Origin: Nocardioides bizhenqiangii
GTDB lineage: Bacteria > Actinomycetota > Actinomycetes > Propionibacteriales > Nocardioidaceae
Length of the DNA: 64,000 bases
Assembly (NCBI RefSeq): GCF_034661235.1
Contig: NZ_CP141059.1
Span: 1,302,001-1,366,000 of the forward strand
Direction of reading: 5' to 3'
Part shown: positions 18,351 through 27,002 of the stretch, piece by piece
Layout: each line of letters opens with the position of its first letter
How positions within the stretch are numbered: position 1 is the first letter of the stretch
The notes under the pieces: generated by a model
What the model was told of the DNA's origin: nothing
What the model saw: the letters and a program-made list of their open reading frames with translations, nothing else
The model's database searches: none
Program-made: the position numbers and the translations under genes

Positions 18351-19949
18351 ATGGAACTGCACGAGAGCCTCTATGCCCTGGGACGTAGCCAGGGGCGGGA
18401 GCTGTTCAACGACGCCGACAGCTTCCGTGGCGCGCTCGACGACTACCTCGACGAGGACAGCGCGAGCACGGGTGACATCAACCTTCTCGTGGACGCGGTT
18501 CGCCTGGGCGCCTTCCAGGGCATGATGAGCATGCTCGACAGCGGCGCTGACGCCGACCGCGCGGTGAGTGAGGCCGGCAACCGGCTCGCCCGCGACCGCG
18601 GCAGCGCCGACGTCGGGGGCGCCATGTGGGCGCTCGCCGTGCTCGGCTACGCGACCGGCAAGGTCTCCGACGCCCAGGTGCGCCGCTACCGCACCCAGCA
18701 CGCGTCCGCCCCCACGCCCCCGCCCGCCGGCCCGGCGACGGTCCTCCCGCCGCCCGCCCCCGGCAGCGCGCCCGCACCTCCGCCGGCCGCCCCACCCCCG
18801 GGCGCTCCGGCGCCGACCTCACCGGTGTGGCCGAGCTCCGGTCCCAACCCGAACGTCCCGGGCTCCGCGCCGGGGCCGGTCCCGGCCGCCTCCTACGGGG
18901 CGCCGCCGCCCGCGTCGTACGGCGGCTACGGCCACGCGGCACCACGGAAGAAGCGCAAGGTGTGGCCGTTCATCCTGATCGGGGCCGTCGTGCTCGCCCT
19001 GGTCGTCGGCGGGGGCATCTTCGCCGTCATCCAGCTCTCCGACGGCGACGACGACAAGGACGACCCGACCACGACCGACGGCCCCACCACCCCGACCGAC
19101 ACCGGTCCGGACGTGACCTTCGAGGCACTCAACGAGCGCTACCAGAGCCTGGCGGCGAGGGTGACCTCGGGCATGGACAGCTGTGCCGCGGCGCAGGCGC
19201 AGTCGGGGCAGTCGGAGAAGGTCGAGTGCACGTTCCCGCAGGGCACCCTCGTGCTCACGACGTACACCTCGGTCGGTGAGCTCCAGGCCGCCCGCCAGCG
19301 ACGCCTCAACAACGCCGAGGGCACGATCGTCTCCGACGTCGAGTCCGGCGCCTACTACCGGTTCGACCCCACCGTCGCCGAGCCGGAGAGCACGGAGCCG
19401 CCGATCCTCTACTGGGACAGCCAGGCCGGGGTGCAGTCGGCCGAGCTCACCGGGGCGACCAGCGTCACCGCCGACCAGCTCGACCCGGCGTTCGTCGCGG
19501 TGTCCGCCACGGTCACGCCCCCCGACGGCCCGACCGACATCGCGGTCCAGGACTTCAACAGCCTGTTCGACATCGTCAACTGCCAGCGGATCCCGACCGA
19601 GATCGGCGGGGAGACCGAGGAGAGCGAGTGCCGGCGGTCCGGCCGCCGCACCTGGGTCGGCAAGTTCGCCAAGGTCAACGACCTGCGGCGCTACCGCAGC
19701 AACGCCAAGACGTTGGCCGAGCAGGACAACGACCTGGTCGTGGACTACTGGTACAACGACGACAACGAGAACGGCCAGCAGGACGACGACGAGCCCGAGC
19801 AGGGCAAGATCTTCGGCTACATCGAGGAGCAGGACGACGGCACCAACTACGGCGTCCTCTACATCGACGACCTGGACTGCCGCTGCTACCTCCAGATGTA
19901 CGACAGGGGCCAGGCGGACCCCGAAAAGCTCTACAACCTTATTTTCTAG
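18351..19949 (+). CDS. Pro-rich single-pass membrane protein with helical N-domain and large outer domain
   Basis: A 532-residue protein with three parts. Residues 1-115 are helical and cytosolic (GRELFNDADSFRGALDDYL, INLLVDAVRLGAFQGM). They resemble the short helical effector module found in bacterial kinase, Hsp70 and vWA proteins, which is my reading and only moderate in confidence. Residues 116-200 are Pro/Ala-rich and end in the basic PRKKRK. A transmembrane helix at 206-229 (WPFILIGAVVLALVVGGGIF) is followed by ~300 outer residues with an acidic linker and scattered cysteines (for example LDCRCYLQMYD). GGGGAG precedes the ATG, and a TAGGAT -10-like box lies at 18302-18307. The Pro-rich and Thr-rich juxtamembrane stretches are plausible kinase substrates. 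A repeat element begins 1 base after its stop. Confidence 0.7.
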   Translation: MELHESLYALGRSQGRELFNDADSFRGALDDYLDEDSASTGDINLLVDAVRLGAFQGMMSMLDSGADADRAVSEAGNRLARDRGSADVGGAMWALAVLGYATGKVSDAQVRRYRTQHASAPTPPPAGPATVLPPPAPGSAPAPPPAAPPPGAPAPTSPVWPSSGPNPNVPGSAPGPVPAASYGAPPPASYGGYGHAAPRKKRKVWPFILIGAVVLALVVGGGIFAVIQLSDGDDDKDDPTTTDGPTTPTDTGPDVTFEALNERYQSLAARVTSGMDSCAAAQAQSGQSEKVECTFPQGTLVLTTYTSVGELQAARQRRLNNAEGTIVSDVESGAYYRFDPTVAEPESTEPPILYWDSQAGVQSAELTGATSVTADQLDPAFVAVSATVTPPDGPTDIAVQDFNSLFDIVNCQRIPTEIGGETEESECRRSGRRTWVGKFAKVNDLRRYRSNAKTLAEQDNDLVVDYWYNDDNENGQQDDDEPEQGKIFGYIEEQDDGTNYGVLYIDDLDCRCYLQMYDRGQADPEKLYNLIF

Positions 19950-19950
19950 C

Positions 19951-20100
19951 GAGCGTGTCGCGGATCGTGCGGCACCGCACGGGCCATCGCTTCGCTCGGC
20001 CCGCGGGCGCCGCACGATGCGGCTTCGCCGCGGCGCGCCACGCTGCCGCTATCGCAGTCGACGCAGTGGGGGGTCGCGGCTGCTTGGCGGCTCACGGCGG
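19951..20100. repeat. Palindromic repeat element, copy A
   Basis: This ~150-base intergenic element starts one base after the upstream stop codon. Its first 99 bases match the copies at 52604 and 52759 with four differences by eye. The ends form an inverted repeat (GCGTGTCGCG at 19953-19962; CGCGCCACGC at 20034-20043, one mismatch), and inside lie GTGCGG-CA-CCGCAC and GCGGCTTCGCCGC hairpins. It separates two convergent genes. No protein-like conservation or transposase is present. It behaves like a REP- or MITE-type element and may stop transcription. Confidence 0.75.
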
Positions 20101-20163
20101 TACCGCCGCTGGTTGAGGTGTGAGGCCGCCCGCGGCCGAGCCTCTAGTCCGAGGTGAAGAGCT

Positions 20164-21069
20164 CTATGGGCGATCGAGAGTGTTGGCGAGCTCGGGCTGG
20201 GGGAGCGAGGTCTGCCCGGGGTCGACCGGGCGCTCGCCCGCTCCCGCGCCGAGGTTGCTGCGCGCGATGATCACCATCGAGGTGTCGTCGCCGCCGATCT
20301 GCGCGGGCTCCTCCAGCCAGGCGGGCAGCTGGTCGCGGATCCAGTCGAGGCCGCGGCTGCGACCGAACTCGACGAGCTGCTCGCCGGTCTGGCGCCACCA
20401 GCCCTCGGCGTCGACGCGCGAGGTCCCGAAGCCGTCGGTGCAGAGGAACGCCAGCGCGACGTCCTCGACCCGGGTGTCGATGACGGCCGTCCGCAGGGCG
20501 CGCAACGGCTCCGGCTCGCACAGCGAGCTGGTGTGGAGGCCGTCGAGGTCCGGGTCGTCCGGCACCGCGCGGAGGGCCTCGCCCTGGTCGGTGACGAGGA
20601 CGGCGTCCCCGTCGCCGATCTGGAGCACGACGAGCAGGTCACCGGAGACGGCGGCCGCGAGCAGCGTGGTGCCGTACGGACGCAACGGGTCCTGGAGCGC
20701 GGCGGCGTGCCGCTCGTCGCTCCCGTCGAACGGGTGGGCCTCGATGTGGTGGCGGACCTTGGTCGCCCAGTTGTCGACGATCGCGGTCGCGGCCGCGATC
20801 ACGATGTCACCCGCGGTCTCGGGGTCGGTGAGCTCTCCGACCACCCGCCGCAGCTCCTCGACGGCACTGACGGCGGCGAGCCCGGAACCGATGTCGCTAC
20901 GGAAGTGCGCCTTGTGGCCGTGGCCGTCGGCGACGGCCGCGACCGCCTGGGCGCCGTCGCTCCAGGTGAGGACGGCGTCCTGCAACGGCAGGTCGTCGCG
21001 AACGTGCACGGACCCGATCCGGGAAGCGGAGAGGACCGTCCACCCCCGCTGGTGCTGCTCGTTGCTCAC
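20164..21069 (-). CDS. PP2C-family Ser/Thr protein phosphatase
   Basis: A 301-residue PPM/PP2C phosphatase. The metal-binding motifs are intact: VADGHGHKAHFRSD (DGHG from residue 48), YGTTLLAAAVSGD, LQIGDGDAVLV, FLCTDGFGTS and IGGDDTSMVII. It should dephosphorylate Ser/Thr in the cytosol using Mn/Mg. The GTG start at 21069 overlaps the vWA gene's stop (GTGA), so the pair is translationally coupled. The vWA/PP2C/kinase grouping with the divergent zinc-ribbon kinase matches the TerY-P triad described by Anantharaman and colleagues in tellurite/stress (Ter) gene neighbourhoods. No ter genes are seen in this window. Confidence 0.93.
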   Translation of the reverse strand: MSNEQHQRGWTVLSASRIGSVHVRDDLPLQDAVLTWSDGAQAVAAVADGHGHKAHFRSDIGSGLAAVSAVEELRRVVGELTDPETAGDIVIAAATAIVDNWATKVRHHIEAHPFDGSDERHAAALQDPLRPYGTTLLAAAVSGDLLVVLQIGDGDAVLVTDQGEALRAVPDDPDLDGLHTSSLCEPEPLRALRTAVIDTRVEDVALAFLCTDGFGTSRVDAEGWWRQTGEQLVEFGRSRGLDWIRDQLPAWLEEPAQIGGDDTSMVIIARSNLGAGAGERPVDPGQTSLPQPELANTLDRP

Positions 21070-21764
21070 CCGAGCGTGCTCCAGATCGGGTCGCCGATCG
21101 GGCTCGGCGGCACTGCGGTGAGACCGCCGCCGCCGACGACGGGCCGCGAGGCGACCTTGCTGGCGGCCTTGGACGCCCACACGATGTACTCGACCAGCTG
21201 CTCCGGGTTGTCGGCCCGCAGCAGCGGCACGTCCTCGTCGCCGATGAACCGGCGCAGCGAGTGCATGTCGGCGTCGCGACCGACCCCGAGCGCGAGCCGG
21301 ACGGCGGTCGCGCCCCAGCGGTTGTTGAGCAGCGCCTGGAGGCCCTCGGCGAAGGTCGTGCCGCTGCTCTGCGTGGGACGCCCGTCGGAGACCAGGATGA
21401 TCGCCGGGGGATAGGCGCTGGTGCCCTCGTCGAGGGTGGCCAGCGCGTCGGTGAGGGTGACGAGCGCACTGCCGAGCTCGGTGAACCCGCGCGGCACGGC
21501 CTCGAGGCGCTCCCAGTGGATCTGGTCGACCGGCGTCGGCTCCTCGATCACCCAGCGGGGCTCGTTGGCGAAGGCGAGGACGCGGATGAGCATCTCGGCG
21601 TGGGGGTTGGCACGGGCCTCGTCCTTGAGGTGGGGAAGCACCTCGGAGATCGCGTTGTTGAGCGCCTGGATGCGGCCGCCCCGCATCATCGAACCGGACA
21701 CGTCCAGGACGAAAATGAAGTGAAGGGGCTTGCGCGCCAGGGCGCCGCCCAAGCGGTCACTCAT
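21066..21764 (-). CDS. TerY-like von Willebrand factor A domain protein
   Basis: A 232-residue protein that is almost entirely one vWA domain. The metal-ion-dependent adhesion site is complete: DVSGSM (D21, S23, S25), the Thr in FTELGSA, and the Asp in VSDGRPT. RIQALNNAISEVLPHL after the first loop is typical of TerY. There is no signal peptide or membrane helix, so it acts in the cytosol as a metal-dependent binding platform. AGGAG lies 5 bases before the ATG. It is the first gene of the vWA-PP2C operon, and it is divergent from the zinc-ribbon kinase with ~120 bases between them. The AT-richer patch at 21811-21818 (TATAGATT) could hold a -10 box. Confidence 0.9.
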   Translation of the reverse strand: MSDRLGGALARKPLHFIFVLDVSGSMMRGGRIQALNNAISEVLPHLKDEARANPHAEMLIRVLAFANEPRWVIEEPTPVDQIHWERLEAVPRGFTELGSALVTLTDALATLDEGTSAYPPAIILVSDGRPTQSSGTTFAEGLQALLNNRWGATAVRLALGVGRDADMHSLRRFIGDEDVPLLRADNPEQLVEYIVWASKAASKVASRPVVGGGGLTAVPPSPIGDPIWSTLG

Positions 21765-21887
21765 GCCATCTCCTGATACCGGGTTTGGACGCCGCCGTCG
21801 CTGCTCAGGCTATAGATTGTCACACACGGACCCCGTTCTGGTGGGGTTCCCGCGGCGGAACGAGAGGCACGGAGGTCGGCGACACCG

Positions 21888-23216
21888 ATGGTGCTGGCAG
21901 AGGGCGTCGAGGTCGACCTCGGTCCGCTGGGTCGCGCCCGGGTGACGTCGCTGCTCGGCCAGGGTGGCCAGGGCTACGTCTTCGAGGTACGCCGCGACAC
22001 CGGTGAGCCGCTCGCGCTGAAGTGGTACAAGCCCGAGAGTGCCACGACCGAGCAGTACCAGGAGATGCAGCAGCTGGTCGAGATCGGCTCTCCGCACCGC
22101 CGCTTCCTCTGGCCGCTGAGCATGGCCCGGGTCCACAGCCAGCCGAGCTTCGGCTACGTCATGCACCTGCGCGACCCCCGCTACCTCGAGCTCAGCTACC
22201 TCTTGCTCAACGCCGACCGCGACGGCAACCCGCTCGACGTGTCGTTCTCGTCGATCATCGAGCTGTGCCGCCAGCTGAGCTACAGCTTCCTGCGACTGCA
22301 CGCAAGGGGCCTCTGCTACCGCGACATCTCCTTCGGCAACGTGTTCTTCGACCCGGCCGGTGGCGACGTGCTGATCTGCGACAACGACAACGTCGGCATC
22401 GACAACGGCACCGGGAGGGTGCTGGGGACGCCGTACTTCATGGCGCCCGAGGTGGTCCGCGACACGACCTACCGGACGCTGCCCAACACCGACACCGACC
22501 GGCACTCGCTGGCGGTGCTGCTGTTCTACTCGCTGTTCCTCGGCCACCCGCTGGAGGGGAAGCGGACCGACGCCGGAGTGCGCGACGCCCACTGGCTGAT
22601 GACCCACTTCGGCACCGATCCGCTGTTCTGCATGCACCCCACCAACGACGACAACCGGCCGGCGGAGATCGTCCAGCAGTACTGGGAGATCTACCCCCAG
22701 TTCCTGCGCGACCTGTTCGTGCAGGCGTTCGTCGACGGCATGAACCGGCCGGGCGCGCGGGTCACCGAGGGTCAGTGGATCAAGGCCATGGACCGGCTCC
22801 GCGACGGGCTGCTCGCCTGCCCGACCTGCGGCACCACGAACTTCTGGAGCAGCGGCGAGCCGGACCCGGTGTGCTGGCAGGATGGGACCTCGGTGCGGCC
22901 GCCGTACCTCCTCCAGGTCGGCCGGCGGACGGTCGCGGTCGGCCCGCAGGCGGCGATCCGGTCCGACCACCTCGCCTCCGGCGTGGACCACCCCGTGGTC
23001 CTCGGCGACCTCCGGCAGCACCCCCAGGCGCCGGACCGGTGGGGCCTCCACAACGCCTCCGACTTCGCCTGGCCCGTCGCCTATCCCGGCGGCCAGAGCT
23101 TCGTGCTCGAGCCCGACCGCACCATCGAGCTCGTCGCCGGCGCGCGGATCCAGATCCGCAACGCGACTGTCCAGGTACGACGGCCGGTCGCAGGTCCTCC
23201 CGGCGGTCACGCCTAG
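21888..23216 (+). CDS. Atypical Ser/Thr kinase with C-terminal zinc ribbon (TerY-P type)
   Basis: A 442-residue protein. Residues ~15-300 are a kinase fold with a good glycine loop (GQGGQGYVF), K45 (ALKWYKP), catalytic loop YRDISFGN (D146, N151; the usual His is Tyr144), metal site CDNDN (D165, replacing DFG) and GTPYFMAPEV. Residues 308-332 hold CPTC...VCW, a partial zinc ribbon (C311, C314, C329). Residues 340-430 are strand-rich (LLQVGRRTVAVG, IQIRNATVQV), perhaps FHA-like. Kinases of this shape are the third member of TerY-P triads. GGAGG is 12 bases before the ATG, slightly far. It is followed closely by the FHA-protease gene (4-10 bases), suggesting one functional unit. Confidence 0.85.
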   Translation: MVLAEGVEVDLGPLGRARVTSLLGQGGQGYVFEVRRDTGEPLALKWYKPESATTEQYQEMQQLVEIGSPHRRFLWPLSMARVHSQPSFGYVMHLRDPRYLELSYLLLNADRDGNPLDVSFSSIIELCRQLSYSFLRLHARGLCYRDISFGNVFFDPAGGDVLICDNDNVGIDNGTGRVLGTPYFMAPEVVRDTTYRTLPNTDTDRHSLAVLLFYSLFLGHPLEGKRTDAGVRDAHWLMTHFGTDPLFCMHPTNDDNRPAEIVQQYWEIYPQFLRDLFVQAFVDGMNRPGARVTEGQWIKAMDRLRDGLLACPTCGTTNFWSSGEPDPVCWQDGTSVRPPYLLQVGRRTVAVGPQAAIRSDHLASGVDHPVVLGDLRQHPQAPDRWGLHNASDFAWPVAYPGGQSFVLEPDRTIELVAGARIQIRNATVQVRRPVAGPPGGHA

Positions 23217-23219
23217 GCT
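23214..23219 (+). promoter_or_regulatory. -10-like box overlapping the kinase stop; leaderless start of FHA-protease
   Basis: TAGGCT overlaps the kinase stop codon and ends 7 bases before the ATG at 23227. No Shine-Dalgarno sequence precedes either candidate ATG. No convincing -35 box is visible, so this is a weak prediction that the protease gene can also be transcribed from its own leaderless start. Confidence 0.35.
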
Positions 23220-23226
23220 GATGGCC

Positions 23227-25059
23227 ATGTCTCCGTTGGTGGTCGAGGTGGACGGTCGGGTCCTCCGCCTCGAGGGGAAGTCCGTGATCCGGATCGGTCG
23301 TGCGATCGACGCGGAAGTCGTCCTCACCGCCGGCTCGGTCTCCCGGCAGCACGCCGAGCTCCGGCACGTGGACGGGTCCTGGGTGCTGGTCGACACCGGC
23401 AGTCAGTTCGGCACCTACGTCAACGGCACCCGCGTCGTCGAGCACACGATCAGGGGCCGGACCCAGGTCCGCTGCGGCCCCGCCGCGACCGGCTCGGAGC
23501 TGACGATCACACCCGCGTCGATGGTCGCCGAGGACGGGGCGGCCGTGCACGCGCCGGCGCCTCCTCCGCCGCCCGCGCCGGCCGAGTCGTTCGACGAGCC
23601 GACGATGCCACCGATGCCCGGCGAGCGACCGGTCGCGCAATCGCGCTTCGCGCCGCCCCCACCGCCGCCGCCCCTGCCGGCGCCAGGCCCGTCCGGCACC
23701 CACGTCGCCCGCCCGGCGAGCCCGCAGCCGCCACCGGTGATCCCGCCGGGGCTCGACCAGACCCAGGTGCTGGCCGCGCAGCCCGGTGCGGCAGCCGCGC
23801 CGGGCGTGCCGGCCCCGGTGCGCTCGGGTCCCGACCTGCTGCTCGTCGCGGAGGGCCAGGAGCACCGGTTCCGCCACCCGGCTCAGATCACCATCGGCCG
23901 GCACCCGGACTGCACCGTCGTCCTCAAGGATCCCGCGGCCTCACGCATGCACGGGACGGTGGCCAGCACCCCCGGCGGGTGGACCTACACCAACCAGTCC
24001 AACGAGGGCACCTTCCAGGCCGGACGACGAGTCACCTCCACGAAGTTCGACGACCGCACCGAGCTGCGGCTCGGCCATCCGGTCGCCGGCCCGCAGCTCA
24101 CCCTCGTGCCGATCTTCTCGGCCGCGGAGGAGGAGAAGCGGATCGCGCGACGCCGGCTCGGACGCAACCTGCTCTTCGCGGGCATCGCCGCCGGCGTGCT
24201 CGTCCTGATCCTCGGTATCGCAGCGGTCGCGGTGGTCCTGAGCCGGGACGACGACGACCCGGACCGGGGCGCGGACGACCCCGCCTCCTCGGCGCCGACC
24301 GGCGGTCAGACCGACGGAACCGGCTCGACCGACGACCTGACCGATGCGGAGCTCGACGCCGCGAAGGCCGCCACCGTCAAGATCATCGCGCAGAGCCACG
24401 CGCTCGAGGCACCCGACCAGGAGTTCGTCTACGCCGGCTCCGGCTCGATCATCCGCGAGGACGGCCTGATCCTGACCAACGCCCACGTCGCCGCGCCCGA
24501 GACGCCGGGCGTCGTCGAGACCTACGGGCCCGAGGCCGCGATCGCGAACCCCGAGTTCCTGCTGATCTCGCTGACCGACGGCGCGACCGACACCAACGCG
24601 CCACCGGAGTATCGCGCGCGGGTCGTGGTCGCTGACGGAGTCGCCGACGCGGCGGTCATCCAGATCTACGCCAACGCCGACGGCAGCGAGCTCGACGGCG
24701 AGCTGGCGTTGCCGACCGTCCCGATCGGCGACTCTGCCGACGTCCGGGCCGGCGACGACGTCACCGTGCTCGGGTTCCCCGCGGTCGCCGGGTCGGGAGA
24801 CTCGATCACCGTGACCAGCGGGCTGATCTCCACGGTGATCAACAACCCCGACCTCGGTCCCAACTCCGAGTTCGACACCGACGCCCGGATCGCCCCCGGC
24901 AACTCCGGGGGCATGGCCATCGACAACGACGGCGTCCTGATCGGGCTCCCTACCGCCCTGGAGTTCGACCCGAGCAACACCGGCGTCGTCAGCGGACGGA
25001 TCCGCGCGATCGACGTGGTGCGGGACCTGATCGAGAGCGCAGAGGCGCAGGTCGGCTGA
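23227..25059 (+). CDS. FHA-FHA-transmembrane-trypsin-like serine protease
   Basis: A 610-residue protein with two cytosolic FHA domains and an outer protease. FHA1 (~residues 1-95) has RIGRA and SRQH. A Pro-rich linker follows, and FHA2 (~203-295) has IGRHPD and SRMH. A transmembrane helix lies at ~314-339, after the basic RIARRRLGRN. The remaining ~270 residues are a trypsin/DegP-type protease with triad H420 (LTNAHV), D474 (GVADAAV) and S560 (APGNSGG). There is no PDZ domain. So phosphothreonine binding inside could control proteolysis outside. The ATG at 23227 is chosen from the TAGGCT box; an ATG at 23221 would add two residues. The gene directly follows the atypical kinase. Confidence 0.88.
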   Translation: MSPLVVEVDGRVLRLEGKSVIRIGRAIDAEVVLTAGSVSRQHAELRHVDGSWVLVDTGSQFGTYVNGTRVVEHTIRGRTQVRCGPAATGSELTITPASMVAEDGAAVHAPAPPPPPAPAESFDEPTMPPMPGERPVAQSRFAPPPPPPPLPAPGPSGTHVARPASPQPPPVIPPGLDQTQVLAAQPGAAAAPGVPAPVRSGPDLLLVAEGQEHRFRHPAQITIGRHPDCTVVLKDPAASRMHGTVASTPGGWTYTNQSNEGTFQAGRRVTSTKFDDRTELRLGHPVAGPQLTLVPIFSAAEEEKRIARRRLGRNLLFAGIAAGVLVLILGIAAVAVVLSRDDDDPDRGADDPASSAPTGGQTDGTGSTDDLTDAELDAAKAATVKIIAQSHALEAPDQEFVYAGSGSIIREDGLILTNAHVAAPETPGVVETYGPEAAIANPEFLLISLTDGATDTNAPPEYRARVVVADGVADAAVIQIYANADGSELDGELALPTVPIGDSADVRAGDDVTVLGFPAVAGSGDSITVTSGLISTVINNPDLGPNSEFDTDARIAPGNSGGMAIDNDGVLIGLPTALEFDPSNTGVVSGRIRAIDVVRDLIESAEAQVG

Positions 25060-25232
25060 TCCCCGGCGGCGACCCTCGCCTGCCGTCGCGCGAGGCAATT
25101 CATTCATACGGATGATCTTTCGGCGGGAACCGAGGATTCTGCTGCCAACCGCGGCGGGCGGTGCAACCATCGGAGCCGATTCCAGCAGCCAGGGCGCGTT
25201 CGGAGAGCCCTCAATCGGTGGGAGCCCCGCTC

Positions 25233-26942
25233 ATGCTCAACCCCTTGCGCGCACGGACAGGTGCGCTGCGGCTCGTGGCCGCCCTTCTCGTCGCCGGCGG
25301 ACTCTCCGCCGTCACCCACGACTCGGCGGCCGGCGTGCCCGAGCGCCAGCGCGACGATGACCGCGCCACCTCGACCGACGAGCGCGCCGGCCGGGTGATC
25401 CAGGGTCAGTACATCGTGGTCATGAAGAAGCGGGTGGGTACCGCCGCGACCCGCGACGCTCGCAGCGACGTCGTCCGGGGTGGCGGCGACATCCTGTTCG
25501 ACTACGGCGACGTCCTCGACGGATTCGCGGCCCGGCTTCCCGAACGCGCGCTCCAGGCCCTCGAGAACAATCCCAACGTCGCGTACGTCGAGGCGGACCG
25601 GACCGTGGTCGCGCTCGGCGACCAGTACGACCCCCCGTGGGGGCTGGACCGGATCGACCAGCGCGCCAGGGGCCTCAGCCGCTCCTACCACTACGACACG
25701 ACCGGCGCAGGGGTGAAGGCCTACATCGTCGACAGCGGTATCCGGCGCACGCACGCGCAGTTCGGCACCAGGGCGAGCCACGGCTTCACCGCGATCAACG
25801 ACGGGCGCGGCTCGCGCGACTGCAACGGCCACGGCACGCACGTCGCGGGCACCGTCGGCAGCAACGCCTATGGCGTCGCGAAGAAGGTCAACCTGGTCGC
25901 GGTCCGGGTGCTCGACTGCGAGGGCAACGGGTCGAACGCCGGCGTCATCGCCGGAATCGACTGGGTCACCGGCGACCACCAGGCCGGCCAGCCCGCGGTC
26001 GCGAACATGAGCCTCGGCGGCCCGTTCTCCAACGCGGTGAACACCGCCGTGGCGAACTCGATCGCCGACGGTGTCTCCTTCGTCGTCGCGGCCGGCAACG
26101 ACAACATCGACGCGTGCACCGTCTCGCCCGCGAGTGCCCCCGCGGCGCTCACGGTGGGCGCGACGACCTACACCGACGCGCGGGCGTCGTACTCCAACTG
26201 GGGCACCTGCCTCGACCTGTTCGCCCCGGGATCGCAGGTGCTCTCGACCTACGCGACGTCCGACAGCGGGCTGCACATCGAGAACGGCACGTCGATGGCC
26301 AGTCCGCACGTCGCAGGCGTGGTCGCGACCTACCTCCAGGCCAACCCGGCGGCGAGCCCGGCCACCGTCGCCAATGCGGTCCTCAACAGCGCGACCCCCG
26401 ACAAGGTGACCAACGTCGGCGTCGGATCGCCCAACAGGCTGCTTTACTCCAAGTTCGACAGCACCAACACCTCACCGCCGCCGCCGGGGTCGACGAACCG
26501 GGTCAAGCAGCCCGGCTTCGAGTCCGGCCCCGGCGTCTGGCAGGGCACGGAGTGGTCCATCAACTGCGACGACGGCGACCCGGTCGCCCGGAACGGCAAG
26601 TGCCACGTCTGGCTCAGGGGCTACGGCACGGCGGGGACCGACCAGCTGAGCCAGCGGGGCATCGTGCTCCCCGCCGCGGCGAAGACGCTGCGGTTCCACA
26701 CCTGGATCGCGAGCGCCGAGACCGGCAGCACCGCCTTCGACAAGCTGTTCGTGCGGGTGGTCGCCAACGGCACGACCACCACCGTCAAGACGTTCTCGAA
26801 CCTGAACGAGTCGACGGGCTACGTCCAGCGCTCGATCCCGTTGGGGGCCTTCAAGGGGAAGACGATCGAGCTGCGGTTCGTCGGGGTCGAGGACTCCTCG
26901 CGCGCGACCTCGTTCCTCATCGACAACGTGTCGATCAGCTGA
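25233..26942 (+). CDS. Secreted subtilase (S8) with propeptide and C-terminal jelly-roll domain, paralogue 1
   Basis: A 569-residue preproprotease of the aqualysin/proteinase K type. There is a signal peptide (residues 1-~33), an I9 inhibitor propeptide (GQYIVVMKK... to NVAYVEADR, ~57-123), and a catalytic domain with D167 (YIVDSGI), H200 (NGHGTHVAG) and S354 (GTSMASPH). A short PPPP linker leads to a ~125-residue beta-sandwich C-domain (KQPGFESG to [10 protein letters not shown]) that probably helps secretion or binding. The ATG at 25233 has GGAG 8 bases upstream and begins directly at the signal peptide. A second copy of the same architecture lies at 31053; the D-H and H-S spacings are 33/154 here and 31/154 there. 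Confidence 0.93.
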   Translation: MLNPLRARTGALRLVAALLVAGGLSAVTHDSAAGVPERQRDDDRATSTDERAGRVIQGQYIVVMKKRVGTAATRDARSDVVRGGGDILFDYGDVLDGFAARLPERALQALENNPNVAYVEADRTVVALGDQYDPPWGLDRIDQRARGLSRSYHYDTTGAGVKAYIVDSGIRRTHAQFGTRASHGFTAINDGRGSRDCNGHGTHVAGTVGSNAYGVAKKVNLVAVRVLDCEGNGSNAGVIAGIDWVTGDHQAGQPAVANMSLGGPFSNAVNTAVANSIADGVSFVVAAGNDNIDACTVSPASAPAALTVGATTYTDARASYSNWGTCLDLFAPGSQVLSTYATSDSGLHIENGTSMASPHVAGVVATYLQANPAASPATVANAVLNSATPDKVTNVGVGSPNRLLYSKFDSTNTSPPPPGSTNRVKQPGFESGPGVWQGTEWSINCDDGDPVARNGKCHVWLRGYGTAGTDQLSQRGIVLPAAAKTLRFHTWIASAETGSTAFDKLFVRVVANGTTTTVKTFSNLNESTGYVQRSIPLGAFKGKTIELRFVGVEDSSRATSFLIDNVSIS

Positions 26943-27002
26943 TCGTTCCCGGGACCGCCGGTCGGCGCACGGCGCCGACCGGCGGTCCGGCATGATGACC
27001 GG

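Noticed and set aside
13634..25059. Complete tellurite-resistance (ter) locus
   Set aside because: The vWA/PP2C/kinase triad is present but no TerB, TerC, TerD or TerZ genes are found in the window.
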